From the NCBI RefSeq assembly GCF_028736115.1, contig NZ_CP117877.1:2976001-3040000 (forward strand): a stretch of 64,000 nucleotides of DNA. Direction: 5' to 3'. Under the pieces are notes generated by a model. The model did not search any database and was not told the origin of the DNA. It was given only the letters and a program-made list of their open reading frames with translations. Positions 21,398 through 31,431 of this stretch are shown here, in pieces (within the stretch, counting starts at the first letter, position 1; every line of letters starts with the position of its first letter). The translations under genes and the position numbers were made by a program. The DNA is from Mucilaginibacter sp. KACC 22063 (GTDB lineage: Bacteria > Bacteroidota > Bacteroidia > Sphingobacteriales > Sphingobacteriaceae).

Positions 21398-22306
21398 ATG
21401 CTCAGCATTCGTAACATTGTAAAACAATACGCCGGACACACGGCATTGAATGATGTAAGCTTAGAAGTGGAAAGCGGCAAAGTGTTCGGACTTTTGGGTC
21501 CTAACGGCGCCGGTAAAACTTCGCTTATACGCATCATTAACCAAATTACTGCCCCTGACTCGGGCGAGATACTTTTCAATGGTGAAAAGCTCAACCAATC
21601 ACATATTGAGCGTATCGGCTACTTGCCAGAAGAGCGCGGCCTTTATAAGAAAATGGAGATTGGCGAGCAGATCATTTACCTGGCACGCCTGAAAGGCCTC
21701 AGCCGCGACGAAGCGCGCAAACGAATCAAGTACTGGTTTGAAAAATTAGGGATTGAAAGCTGGTGGGATAAAAAAGTGGAAGAACTTTCAAAAGGAATGC
21801 AGCAAAAAGCACAGTTTGTAGCTACTGTATTGCACGAACCGGATCTGCTTATCCTTGACGAACCATTTAGCGGTTTTGACCCGGTAAATGCGGAGGTAAT
21901 AAAAGATGAGATTTTAGAACTAAACCGTAAAGGTGCTACGATATTGTTCTCCACCCATCGTATGGAATCGGTAGAGGAACTGTGCGACTCCATAGCGCTG
22001 ATCAATAAATCGCGCAAGATACTCGACGGCAAGGTAAAGGCCATCCGCAAATCATATCGTAATGATACTTACCTTTTAGAGTATACCGGTGAACGATTGA
22101 ATTTCAATGGTTCAGAACCTTTTGATTTGCTTGCAGAAGTAAACGAGGAAGAAGGCGCATACACTATAAAAGTTAAGCTGAAACCGGCAAGCAATTCCAA
22201 CGATATTTTAAACCATTTTATAACACGTGCACGCGTTAACATGCTACAGGAAGTGATACCTTCTATGCACGAGATCTTCATTGAAAAAGTAAACCTAATA
22301 GCCTAA
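21398..22306 (+). CDS. ABC transporter ATP-binding protein, NatA type (DUF4162 C-terminus)
   Basis: This 302-residue ATPase has Walker A GPNGAGKTSL near 34-43, signature LSKGMQQKAQF, Walker B LLILDEPFSGFDP, and an H-loop in STHRMES. A C-terminal stretch of about 80 residues fits the DUF4162 domain of NatA-like exporters. The permease gene follows three bases after its stop. Together they make a NatAB-type ABC-2 exporter; the cargo (sodium ions, peptides or drugs) is unknown. Confidence 0.88.
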   Translation: MLSIRNIVKQYAGHTALNDVSLEVESGKVFGLLGPNGAGKTSLIRIINQITAPDSGEILFNGEKLNQSHIERIGYLPEERGLYKKMEIGEQIIYLARLKGLSRDEARKRIKYWFEKLGIESWWDKKVEELSKGMQQKAQFVATVLHEPDLLILDEPFSGFDPVNAEVIKDEILELNRKGATILFSTHRMESVEELCDSIALINKSRKILDGKVKAIRKSYRNDTYLLEYTGERLNFNGSEPFDLLAEVNEEEGAYTIKVKLKPASNSNDILNHFITRARVNMLQEVIPSMHEIFIEKVNLIA

Positions 22307-22309
22307 GCC

Positions 22310-23554
22310 ATGAATAAAGTTTTACTCATTATACAACGCGAATACCTGACCCGTGTACGTAAGAAATCATTTGTTGTGATGATATTTGTGGTACCACTGC
22401 TCATATTAGCAATGGGCTTTGCCATCAAATACATTGCAAAAAGCAGTGGAGAAATTACAGAGCTGCAAACTGTAAACGTGATTGATGAAAGCAACATGTT
22501 TAAAGGAAACTTTCACAACGCGAAAAACATCCGCTTTGAAACCTCTACCCAATCGCTTGCGCAAGCTAAGTCCAACTCAAAGAATAAAGAAAATAATTTC
22601 ACGCTTTACATTGCAGCCAACTACAATAGCCCAAATGGTGTACAGGTTTTCTCTAAAAAGAAACCACCCTTCCCGCTTACCAGCCAGATAGAAAAGCAGA
22701 TGAACGATATTGCTGTTGCCAACAGCTTTAAAGCGCAGCATATTGATACCGCACTGATCAACAACATACGCCATACCAATATCTCTGTAAACGCCGTGGA
22801 GATTACCGAGAAGGGAGATAAAAACACCAACATGACGGCGAATATCAGTATTGCTATTGCCTGCGCAATATTGATATATATGTCGATATTTATTTACGGT
22901 GCACAGGTTATGCGCGGCGTTATTGAAGAAAAAACCAACCGCATTATAGAGGTGATCATCTCATCCGTAAAACCATTTCAACTGATGCTGGGTAAAATCA
23001 TCGGCGTGGGTTTGGTAGGACTTACTCAATTTGGCGCATGGATCATATTATCTGTAATTGCCACTAAAATTGCCGGGCAATCTACCCAGGAAGGCATGAT
23101 GAGCTTTATCAGCGTATTACAAAACATCCCTTTTGGGTTCATTTTAGGCTGTTTCATTTTTTATTTTATATCCGGCTATTTACTTTACAGCGCTATGTTT
23201 GCGGCAGTTGGTTCGGCTGTAGATAGTGAAACGGAGACACAACAATTCATGTTTCCTATTACCATGCCTTTATTATTCACCTACATCCTATCGGTATCGG
23301 TATTGTTCCAGGCACCTAACAGCCCATTGGCGGTATGGTTATCCATTATTCCGTTTACCGCACCGGTAGCTATGATGGTACGCCTGCCTTTTGATCCGCC
23401 GATGTGGCAGGTTGGCTTATCAATGGCATTAATGGTAGTCGGATTTTTATTTACCACTTATGTTGCGGCACGTATTTACCGGGTCGGCGTTTTAATGTAT
23501 GGCAAAAAAGCCAGCTTTAAAGAGCTTAGCAAATGGTTCTTTTATAAGGAGTAA
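22310..23554 (+). CDS. ABC-2 type permease, NatB-like
   Basis: This 414-residue membrane protein has one N-terminal helix (about 20-42), an external domain of some 130 residues, then about five helices from 178 onwards with GVIEEKTNRIIEVIISSVKP between the first two. That EEK-R-EV stretch and layout are typical of NatB/ABC-2 permeases. It pairs with the preceding ATPase in a two-gene operon closed by a strong terminator. Confidence 0.88.
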   Translation: MNKVLLIIQREYLTRVRKKSFVVMIFVVPLLILAMGFAIKYIAKSSGEITELQTVNVIDESNMFKGNFHNAKNIRFETSTQSLAQAKSNSKNKENNFTLYIAANYNSPNGVQVFSKKKPPFPLTSQIEKQMNDIAVANSFKAQHIDTALINNIRHTNISVNAVEITEKGDKNTNMTANISIAIACAILIYMSIFIYGAQVMRGVIEEKTNRIIEVIISSVKPFQLMLGKIIGVGLVGLTQFGAWIILSVIATKIAGQSTQEGMMSFISVLQNIPFGFILGCFIFYFISGYLLYSAMFAAVGSAVDSETETQQFMFPITMPLLFTYILSVSVLFQAPNSPLAVWLSIIPFTAPVAMMVRLPFDPPMWQVGLSMALMVVGFLFTTYVAARIYRVGVLMYGKKASFKELSKWFFYKE

Positions 23555-23573
23555 TACTCCTATCGATTATTAT

Positions 23574-23615
23574 ACACACCCCTGTTAAAGTAAGTGCTTT
23601 AACAGGGGTGTGTTG
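23574..23615 (+). terminator. Terminator of the natAB-like operon
   Basis: ACACACCCCTGTTAAAG and CTTTAACAGGGGTGTGT form a perfect 17-bp stem with a six-base loop, followed by TGTTTG. It lies 20 bases after the permease stop. Confidence 0.75.
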
Positions 23616-23693
23616 TTTGATATAATCTTAATTCTCTGTTAGTTTTTCATACATTTAAAACAATTTATCTGTTCCTGCCTTGTTGGTGGAAGA

Positions 23694-24632
23694 ATGAAGC
23701 CTATGCGTAAACGAGTAGCCGTAATGGATCTCGGCACAAACACTTTTCACCTGTTAATTATTGAAGGAAGCTCTTATGCCGATCTTAAAGAACTGCGGCA
23801 TGATCATATTGCTGTTAAACTTGGCGAGGGCGGTATAAACAAAGGCTTTATACAACCCGAAGCTTTTGAACGCGGGCTTGACACTATGCGCGGCTTTCAG
23901 CAGTATATCGAATACTTTGAAGTAAGCGAGGTAAAGGCTATCGCTACTTCAGCTTTGAGAAGTGCCTCAAACGGAAAGGACTTTATCGACAAAGTAAAAG
24001 CGGAAACAGGTATTGTAATTGAAACTATAAACGGTGATACCGAGGCTGGATACATTTATTATGGTGTAAAAGCATCGGGAATGCTGAATAAGCAATACAG
24101 TGTTATTGTTGATATTGGCGGTGGCAGTGTTGAGTTTATTATCTGTAACGATGAACGCATTTTCTGGAAGCAGAGCTTTGAAATTGGCGCTGCAAGATTA
24201 ATGGATCTATATCATAAAATAGACCCTATACCAACTGAACAGATCAACAATTTACATGATTACCTTGACGAAAAACTTCAGCCGTTTTTTGAAGCTGCAA
24301 AGAAATACCCGATCAATAATATCATCGGGTCTTCGGGTGCCTTTGAAACCTTTGCCGAGCTTGCAGAACGTAATGCGGGACGGGAGTTTAACCTGAAACA
24401 AACCAAGACCTACACTTTTGAAGAGGGTCAATTAGTAAATCTAACCAATGATCTGATCCGATCAAATCACGAAGATCGTAAAGCAAACCCCTACATTATT
24501 CCGGTAAGGGTTGATATGATTGTGGTTGCTTCGATATTTACCCGTTACCTGATGGATAAACTCAAAGTTGATAATGTATGCATGTCTGCCTACTCTTTAA
24601 AAGAGGGCGTACTGGCGGAGATTTTATCCTAA
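23694..24632 (+). CDS. Ppx/GppA-family exopolyphosphatase/pppGpp phosphatase
   Basis: This 312-residue protein has the ASKHA-fold motifs of the Ppx/GppA family: MDLGTNTFHLLIIEG (P-loop 1), AIATSALRSASN, DIGGGSVEFI, and GSSGAFET. It is about the length of short Ppx proteins that lack the C-terminal HD domain. It would hydrolyse polyphosphate or pppGpp; the motifs do not separate the two. A start nine bases later (second Met) is equally possible. No ppk gene is near. Confidence 0.88.
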   Translation: MKPMRKRVAVMDLGTNTFHLLIIEGSSYADLKELRHDHIAVKLGEGGINKGFIQPEAFERGLDTMRGFQQYIEYFEVSEVKAIATSALRSASNGKDFIDKVKAETGIVIETINGDTEAGYIYYGVKASGMLNKQYSVIVDIGGGSVEFIICNDERIFWKQSFEIGAARLMDLYHKIDPIPTEQINNLHDYLDEKLQPFFEAAKKYPINNIIGSSGAFETFAELAERNAGREFNLKQTKTYTFEEGQLVNLTNDLIRSNHEDRKANPYIIPVRVDMIVVASIFTRYLMDKLKVDNVCMSAYSLKEGVLAEILS

Positions 24633-24650
24633 AATCAGAAACAATAATAT

Positions 24651-25007
24651 TGTCATTCCGAACAAAGTGAGGAATCTATTTAAGCATATCTAAAAGATCC
24701 TTCGTTATCACTCAGAACGAAAAAGTCTTGAATACTGTCATTCTATGTATGTGAGGAATCTATAAGTTAGGTTAAGCAAATCTTAGAAGATCTCTCGCCA
24801 AGCTCGAGATGACAGTATGGTATCCAAATCAATTTGTCATTCCGAACGTATGTGAGGAATCTATAAGTTAGGTTAAGCAAATCTTAGAAGATCTCTCGCC
24901 AAGCTCGAGGTGACAGTATGGTATCCAAATCAATTTGTCATTCCGAACAAAGTGAGGAATCTATTTAAGCATATCTAAAAAGATTCTTCGTTATCACTCA
25001 GATGACA
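24651..25007. repeat. Array of four palindromic intergenic repeats (A-B-B-A)
   Basis: Four units each begin TGTCATTC and contain GTGAGGAATCTAT. Type A units are at 24651-24727 and 24936-25007, type B at 24736-24815 and 24835-24916. The two B units with their spacers repeat almost base for base at a 99-base period. Each unit ends in the inverse of its start (for example CTCGAGATGACAGT), so each can form a long stem-loop. No gene is visible in this 380-base gap. Confidence 0.85.
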
Positions 25008-25012
25008 AACTA

Positions 25013-25594
25013 TTAAGTAAGACTATTTTTAAACCAAACCTCATCAGGTTCGGCTTTGAAATCAGCCATTAGGTTGACTAACTCAATAGGATCTGCCGAG
25101 GTGATTACCAGTTTTCGGTTTGCCGGTTTCAAAAACTTTTGTTCTACCATCACATCCATTTGCTTCAGCAGAAAATCGTAAAAGCCATTGACGTTTAAAA
25201 CGCCTATGGGCTTTTTATGTAAACCCAGTTGCAGCCATGTCAGCACTTCAAAAAATTCCTCGAGTGTACCAAAGCCACCAGGAAGCATCACAAATCCATC
25301 ACATATTTCGCTCATACGTTGTTTACGCTGATGCATATTTTCAACAACAATAAGTTCGGAAATACCTTTATGCCCAACTTCTTTATCCATTAAAAACTGC
25401 GGGATCACGCCTATCACTTCACCATTACGTTGCAGCATAGCATCGGCAATAAGGCCCATCACTCCTACTTTACCGCCACCATACACAAGGTTCATGTTCC
25501 GGTTAACCATTACTTGTGCCAACTGGTCAATAGCATCTTTAAGTATAGGGTCGCCATTATAATTGGCACCGCAAAACACACAGATAGATTTCAT
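25013..25594 (-). CDS. LOG-family nucleotide phosphoribohydrolase (TIGR00730)
   Basis: This 193-residue protein begins MKSICVFCGAN and has YGGGKVGVMGLIAD and the family motif PGGFGTLEEFFEVLTW near 105-120. The LOG/TIGR00730 group cleaves the base from nucleoside 5'-monophosphates, including cytokinin ribotides in plants and fungi; in most bacteria the target is unknown. Its 3' end touches the repeat array. It is a single gene. Confidence 0.9.
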   Translation of the reverse strand: MKSICVFCGANYNGDPILKDAIDQLAQVMVNRNMNLVYGGGKVGVMGLIADAMLQRNGEVIGVIPQFLMDKEVGHKGISELIVVENMHQRKQRMSEICDGFVMLPGGFGTLEEFFEVLTWLQLGLHKKPIGVLNVNGFYDFLLKQMDVMVEQKFLKPANRKLVITSADPIELVNLMADFKAEPDEVWFKNSLT

Positions 25595-25682
25595 TTGCTT
25601 GTATGTATTTGGTATTTATTGATGATGTAAACCTAAGCATTCCCGGCAATTTAAGATCTGCGATTACATCATTTTCTTGTTA

Positions 25683-26246
25683 TCAAATCAGCTTGCTGAT
25701 AACCGGCCATACTTTATCAGCAATAATTTTATACCCTTCTGCAGAGGGGTGCAAGCCGTCCCTTAAATTTAAGTGAGCTATACCAGCCACACCTTCCAAA
25801 AAGAAAGGCACAAACGCCATCTGATTACTGTCGGCCAGTTTACGATAGATTGACCTGAACTCCTTTGCAAAAGCACCCGGAATAAATACAGGAAGCTCCA
25901 TTCCCATCAAGGCAAGTTTTATCTGAGGATACTTTGCCTTTACCTGATCTATGATCTTTTGAAGATTGGTGAGTGTTGTTGCAGGTGGTACTCCGCGAAT
26001 GATATCATTGATGCCCAATTCAAGAATAAAGACATCAACAGGTCTGTTTAGCCAGTAGCCTAACCTGTTTAATCCGCCGGCAGAAGTATCACCGCTGACA
26101 CCGGCATTCAGCACCTTATAATTAAGGCCTGCAACATTAACCTTTTGCTGAATTAAAGCCGGAAACGATTGGTTTTCTGCATCGGCCAGGCCATAACCGG
26201 CAGTAAGGCTATCGCCGAAGAAGAGGATATTTTTGATTTCGTTCAT
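25683..26246 (-). CDS. SGNH-family esterase/lysophospholipase, TesA-like
   Basis: This 187-residue hydrolase has the four SGNH blocks: FGDSLTAGYG (10-19), NAGVSGDTSAGG with the Gly, LELGINDIIRG with the Asn, and DGLHPSAEGY with the Asp-His. It resembles the TesA/arylesterase group, but has no signal peptide, so unlike E. coli TesA it should be cytoplasmic. It lies 82 bases after guaB, separated by a terminator hairpin. Confidence 0.88.
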   Translation of the reverse strand: MNEIKNILFFGDSLTAGYGLADAENQSFPALIQQKVNVAGLNYKVLNAGVSGDTSAGGLNRLGYWLNRPVDVFILELGINDIIRGVPPATTLTNLQKIIDQVKAKYPQIKLALMGMELPVFIPGAFAKEFRSIYRKLADSNQMAFVPFFLEGVAGIAHLNLRDGLHPSAEGYKIIADKVWPVISKLI

Positions 26247-26264
26247 TTGTTCAGTTGCTTATTA

Positions 26265-26308
26265 AAAAGCAATAGTTCATCAGCAAATCAAATACCAATG
26301 AACTATTG
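26265..26308 (-). terminator. Terminator of guaB
   Basis: CAATAGTTCAT (26270-26280) and ATGAACTATTG (26298-26308) are perfect inverted repeats with a 17-base loop. On the minus strand they are followed by CTTTTTAAT. It lies 20 bases past the guaB stop. Confidence 0.65.
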
Positions 26309-26328
26309 AACTTATATGATCGAATAAA

Positions 26329-27819
<1,491 letters not shown>

Positions 27820-27831
27820 TTATTTGCCGGG

Positions 27832-27839
27832 CAAAGATA
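27832..27839 (-). promoter_or_regulatory. Probable guaB -7 box
   Basis: TATCTTTG on the minus strand fits TAnnTTTG and would start the message roughly 30 bases before the ATG. The TTG element is not at the usual 19-base distance. Confidence 0.45.
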
Positions 27840-28011
27840 GTGAATTATTCGGTATTTAGAAGTTCCGATTTGGAAATAATGCGAATTGACGATTTCATAG
27901 CATTAAAATTACAATGGCTTGATGTGATGAAAGGCATTAGTTAACTTATTTAAAACTTATTGGCTGTAACGTTTATCTCCGGGTTTCGTCTTACCAATAC
28001 ATCAGCGTTAA

Positions 28012-29001
28012 ATGCACAGATTAGGTTTACTTATTTTACTGCTTATGCCATTATGGTGCCTCGCAAATAAAGGCGGCGGGCACCCTGTGATCATAGGCGG
28101 TATCAATTTAACCGAACTACAGCTTGGCGATTCTGACCCTTACGGCGATTTCAAAACTTTAGCCATCCCTATCAAACGCGCCGGTAACCTGCTGATAGTG
28201 GAGGCACAGATTGATTCTGTTGCAGGTAATTTTGTATTGGATACCGGTGCCCCCTACCTTGTGCTAAATGAAACTTACTTTCGTGATCTGCCGCATATCG
28301 TTGAGCAGGAAGCAGGCGGAATAAATGGCCGCACCTCCAGCACATTCACCACAGTGGTGCATAATTTCTCGTTAGGATTCGACCTTCATTTTGACCGCCT
28401 GGTTGCAGATGTAACCGACCTTTCGGGCATTGAAAACAGCAAAAAGATCAAGATACTTGGTTTATTAGGTACCAGGCTTTTTAACAAGCTGGCCATCACA
28501 ATTGATATGGCAAACAACTTGTTATATATTCATAAACTCGACAGTAAAGGCGACATTATAAACGACCAGCGTAATCTGAAGAATCCTGATCTGCAAGTGC
28601 CTTTTCAACTGATGCACGATGTGATCCTTTTAAAAGCAAAAATTACAGATAAAACTGTATGGCTGGCGTTTGACAGTGGTGCCGAAACAAATATGATTGA
28701 TTTACACGTACCTAAAAAGGTGCTTAAATCATTAGAAATACTTAACCGTTCTTCCGTTACGGGCGTAGGCGGCACAAAATATGAACTGATCTATGCAAGA
28801 TGCAATAATCTTGAGATCGGCAATAAAACTTTCACAGGTAACCATGTGCTGGTCTCCAACCTCGAAAACATTGGCAAAGCATATGGCTATTCGGTAGACG
28901 GTATTTTGGGGTATGATTTTTTTGCCCGCGGAGTTTTTACGATCAACTTCGCGAAAAAAGAATTTGAAATGTACATTTACAATCACCAACAGGATAAATG
29001 A
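28012..29001 (+). CDS. Secreted two-lobe retropepsin-like aspartic protease
   Basis: This 329-residue protein starts with a signal peptide (MHRLGLLILLLMPLWCLA). It has two aspartic-protease lobes. The first has VLDTGAPYLVLN near 75-86 and later LGLLGTRLF; the second has LAFDSGAETNMID near 219-231 and later GILGYDFF. Each lobe thus has a D-T/S-G catalytic triplet and the hydrophobic-hydrophobic-Gly partner motif, so one chain could form a complete active site. It ends in a four-base overlap with the next gene, implying coupled translation with a carbohydrate-binding protein. Substrate unknown. Confidence 0.8.
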   Translation: MHRLGLLILLLMPLWCLANKGGGHPVIIGGINLTELQLGDSDPYGDFKTLAIPIKRAGNLLIVEAQIDSVAGNFVLDTGAPYLVLNETYFRDLPHIVEQEAGGINGRTSSTFTTVVHNFSLGFDLHFDRLVADVTDLSGIENSKKIKILGLLGTRLFNKLAITIDMANNLLYIHKLDSKGDIINDQRNLKNPDLQVPFQLMHDVILLKAKITDKTVWLAFDSGAETNMIDLHVPKKVLKSLEILNRSSVTGVGGTKYELIYARCNNLEIGNKTFTGNHVLVSNLENIGKAYGYSVDGILGYDFFARGVFTINFAKKEFEMYIYNHQQDK

Positions 29002-30413
29002 AGGCGCTGAAGTACATATCAATTCTGATTTTGCTGTTTGTACAAGTAACGGCAATGGCTCAGCAGCGCAGTAAGATTTACATCCTGCGTAACCACATGA
29101 TGCTGCAGCTCGACCGCCGCTCGCCTAAAAAAACGATTGATAGTTTACTGCATATAGCTGGCCTCACTAACCTGAATGCCGACATGGTACAGAAGGGCAA
29201 TTTTGCGCCTGCCGAAAAACAGGGTTGGAATGTAAATATTAAAGGCAAGTATCAGGTGCAGCTGGATATTTCTTTATCAGATCTTGGCGAAAACAGGATT
29301 ACGCCCTATTTAATCAGTACCACAGTAAATAAAAGCGAGAACAGGCCGGGCTATCCGGCCGAAGTGCTTTACGGAATAAACAGTTTTAACCGTGTAACCG
29401 TACGGGAATTACCATCTGGCCTTACCCGCTTTTTTGTCCCCGGAAATACCAATTCAAGGCGCGTACTTCTTTCCGGCAGCTTTAATGACTGGAGCACCAT
29501 TAAAGGCCTGATGAATAAAACCGACAGCGGATGGGTGGCAGACATTAAACTGGAACCGGGGAAATATGCTTATAAGTTTATCATCAACGGCAACTGGACA
29601 CCAGACACTTACAATAACCTGATTGAAAATGACGGTGCAGGAAACATGAACTCCATATACTACCGTTACAATTTCACATTCAGGCTTTCTGGTTATTCAC
29701 AAGCTAAGCATGTTTCTGTTAGCGGCAGCTTCAATAAATGGGCTGAAATTCCGATGAGACTTTTAGGTAAAGTCTGGACAGCCCAGCTTTACATTCATGA
29801 TGGGGTTCATCTGTATCACTTTAATGTAGATAACAATTGGCTGGCTGATCCTTCAAATGCTGAAAAACAGCAGCAAAATGGTAAACCTGTTTCGATACTT
29901 AAGTTGGGAGAAACAGTGACTTTTAAACTTGATGGCTATACCAATGCCAAAAATGTTTATGTGGCTGGTTCCTTCAATAACTGGAATCCGGATATGATCC
30001 GTTTAAGAAAAACATCCACAGGTTGGGTATTACCATACGTTTTACCGGCGGGTAATTATTCGTACAAATTTGTAGTGGATGGCCAGTGGATTACAGATCC
30101 AAATAACCCACATCAAATTACGGAAAACGGGAAGACTAATTCATTTCTGGCGGTGAAACCCAATCATATCTTCAGGCTAAAGGGATATAACGATGCTCAT
30201 AAAGTAATACTACCCGGCAGCTTTAATAACTGGAATGAAAGTGGCTATACGCTTGAACACCGCGATGGCGAATGGGTAATCAGCATGTACCTTAAGAAAG
30301 GGAAATATCAATACAAATTTCTGATCGATGGGCGTTGGATACTGGACCCGGGCAACAAACAATGGGAACAAAATGAATATGGTACGGGTAACTCTGTACT
30401 ATGGATTGAATAA
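28998..30413 (+). CDS. Secreted protein with four tandem glycogen-binding (CBM48/AMPK-type) domains
   Basis: This 471-residue protein has a signal peptide (first 22 residues, ending TAMAQQ), an unassigned region of about 125 residues, then four repeats of about 80 residues. Each repeat holds a GSFNxW motif (near 160, 240, 320 and 404), then G-x-W, and Y-x-[YF]-x-[FV]-x-[IV]-D/N-G/N-x-W before a DP turn. This is the pattern of the AMPK-beta/CBM48 glycogen-binding fold. No catalytic glycosidase domain is present. Its ATG overlaps the protease stop by four bases, so the two are a unit. Confidence 0.78.
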   Translation: MKALKYISILILLFVQVTAMAQQRSKIYILRNHMMLQLDRRSPKKTIDSLLHIAGLTNLNADMVQKGNFAPAEKQGWNVNIKGKYQVQLDISLSDLGENRITPYLISTTVNKSENRPGYPAEVLYGINSFNRVTVRELPSGLTRFFVPGNTNSRRVLLSGSFNDWSTIKGLMNKTDSGWVADIKLEPGKYAYKFIINGNWTPDTYNNLIENDGAGNMNSIYYRYNFTFRLSGYSQAKHVSVSGSFNKWAEIPMRLLGKVWTAQLYIHDGVHLYHFNVDNNWLADPSNAEKQQQNGKPVSILKLGETVTFKLDGYTNAKNVYVAGSFNNWNPDMIRLRKTSTGWVLPYVLPAGNYSYKFVVDGQWITDPNNPHQITENGKTNSFLAVKPNHIFRLKGYNDAHKVILPGSFNNWNESGYTLEHRDGEWVISMYLKKGKYQYKFLIDGRWILDPGNKQWEQNEYGTGNSVLWIE

Positions 30414-30449
30414 TTTATAATTTCTACCTTAGTCGTTTATCCTTTTGAA

Positions 30450-31235
30450 ATGACTATACCTATTTACCAGGCTGACGCCTTTACCGATAAACTTTTTGGT
30501 GGCAATCCGGCTGCAATTTGTCCGCTAACGGATTGGCTGCCCGATGATGTGATGCAAAAAATAGCAGCAGAAAACAACCTGGCAGAAACTGCCTTTTTTG
30601 TGCCAACTACAGATGGCTTCCATTTGCGCTGGTTTACACCGGAATTAGAGATTGATTTATGCGGGCATGCTACCCTGGCCACTGCACATATTTTATATAC
30701 CGAATTGGGCTATGATAATCCTGAAATTAAGTTCGACACACAAAAGGCAGGTGTTTTAAAAGTTACAAAAGATGGAGATAAGTACATCTTAGATTTTCCA
30801 TCCCGGCCGCCTTTTGCAGCCGATGAACCGGAAGGTTTGATAGCGGCATTGGGTGGCATGCAGCCCAAAAGTATCCTTAAATCAAGAGATTATTTCCTGG
30901 TATACGAAAGCGAAAAAGATATAACGGATATAAAACCTGATCACGCTGCACTTGCAAAGATTGATGCAGTAGGCATCATTATAACAGCACCGGGTATTAA
31001 AGTTGATTTTGTATCGCGGTTTTTCGCTCCGGCCGCTGGCGTTCCCGAAGATCCGGTAACTGGTTCGGCACATTGTAACCTGATACCCTACTGGGCAGAA
31101 AAGCTTAGTAAAAACACCTTACATGCTTATCAGCTTTCGGCACGAAAAGGAGAACTCTGGTGCGAACTAAAAGGCGACCGCGTGCTGATGTCAGGCAAAG
31201 CAGTTACTTATTTAAAGGGAGAGATTTACATTTAA
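30450..31235 (+). CDS. PhzF-family epimerase/isomerase
   Basis: This 261-residue protein matches the PhzF family: IYQADAFTDKLFGGNPAAICPL at the start, the catalytic-Glu stretch NNLAETAFFVP near 42-52, LRWFTPELEIDLCGHATLA, and DPVTGSAHCNLIPYW near 205-219. The fold is that of diaminopimelate epimerase. Most bacterial members outside phenazine clusters have no proven substrate, and no phenazine genes are here. It starts 36 bases after the carbohydrate-binding gene and may be a separate unit. Confidence 0.88.
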   Translation: MTIPIYQADAFTDKLFGGNPAAICPLTDWLPDDVMQKIAAENNLAETAFFVPTTDGFHLRWFTPELEIDLCGHATLATAHILYTELGYDNPEIKFDTQKAGVLKVTKDGDKYILDFPSRPPFAADEPEGLIAALGGMQPKSILKSRDYFLVYESEKDITDIKPDHAALAKIDAVGIIITAPGIKVDFVSRFFAPAAGVPEDPVTGSAHCNLIPYWAEKLSKNTLHAYQLSARKGELWCELKGDRVLMSGKAVTYLKGEIYI

Positions 31236-31431
31236 TCAGTTGCGAGGTTTCAGTTGCGTGTTACGTGCCGTGTGTGATTAATTTCATATATATCCTCTAC
31301 TATTAACTCATAATCCAAGACAGCAAACCGGCAACAGAAAACCCGAACCTCGCAACAGAAATTGCTCTTTACTTTTCACAATTTCTGATTAACTTACGGG
31401 TTACATTATTGATTAGGGATTCCGTTTACAG

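Noticed and set aside
24651..25007. Possible CRISPR array
   Set aside because: The repeated unit is about 80-100 bases and palindromic, spacers are identical rather than unique, and no cas gene is present.
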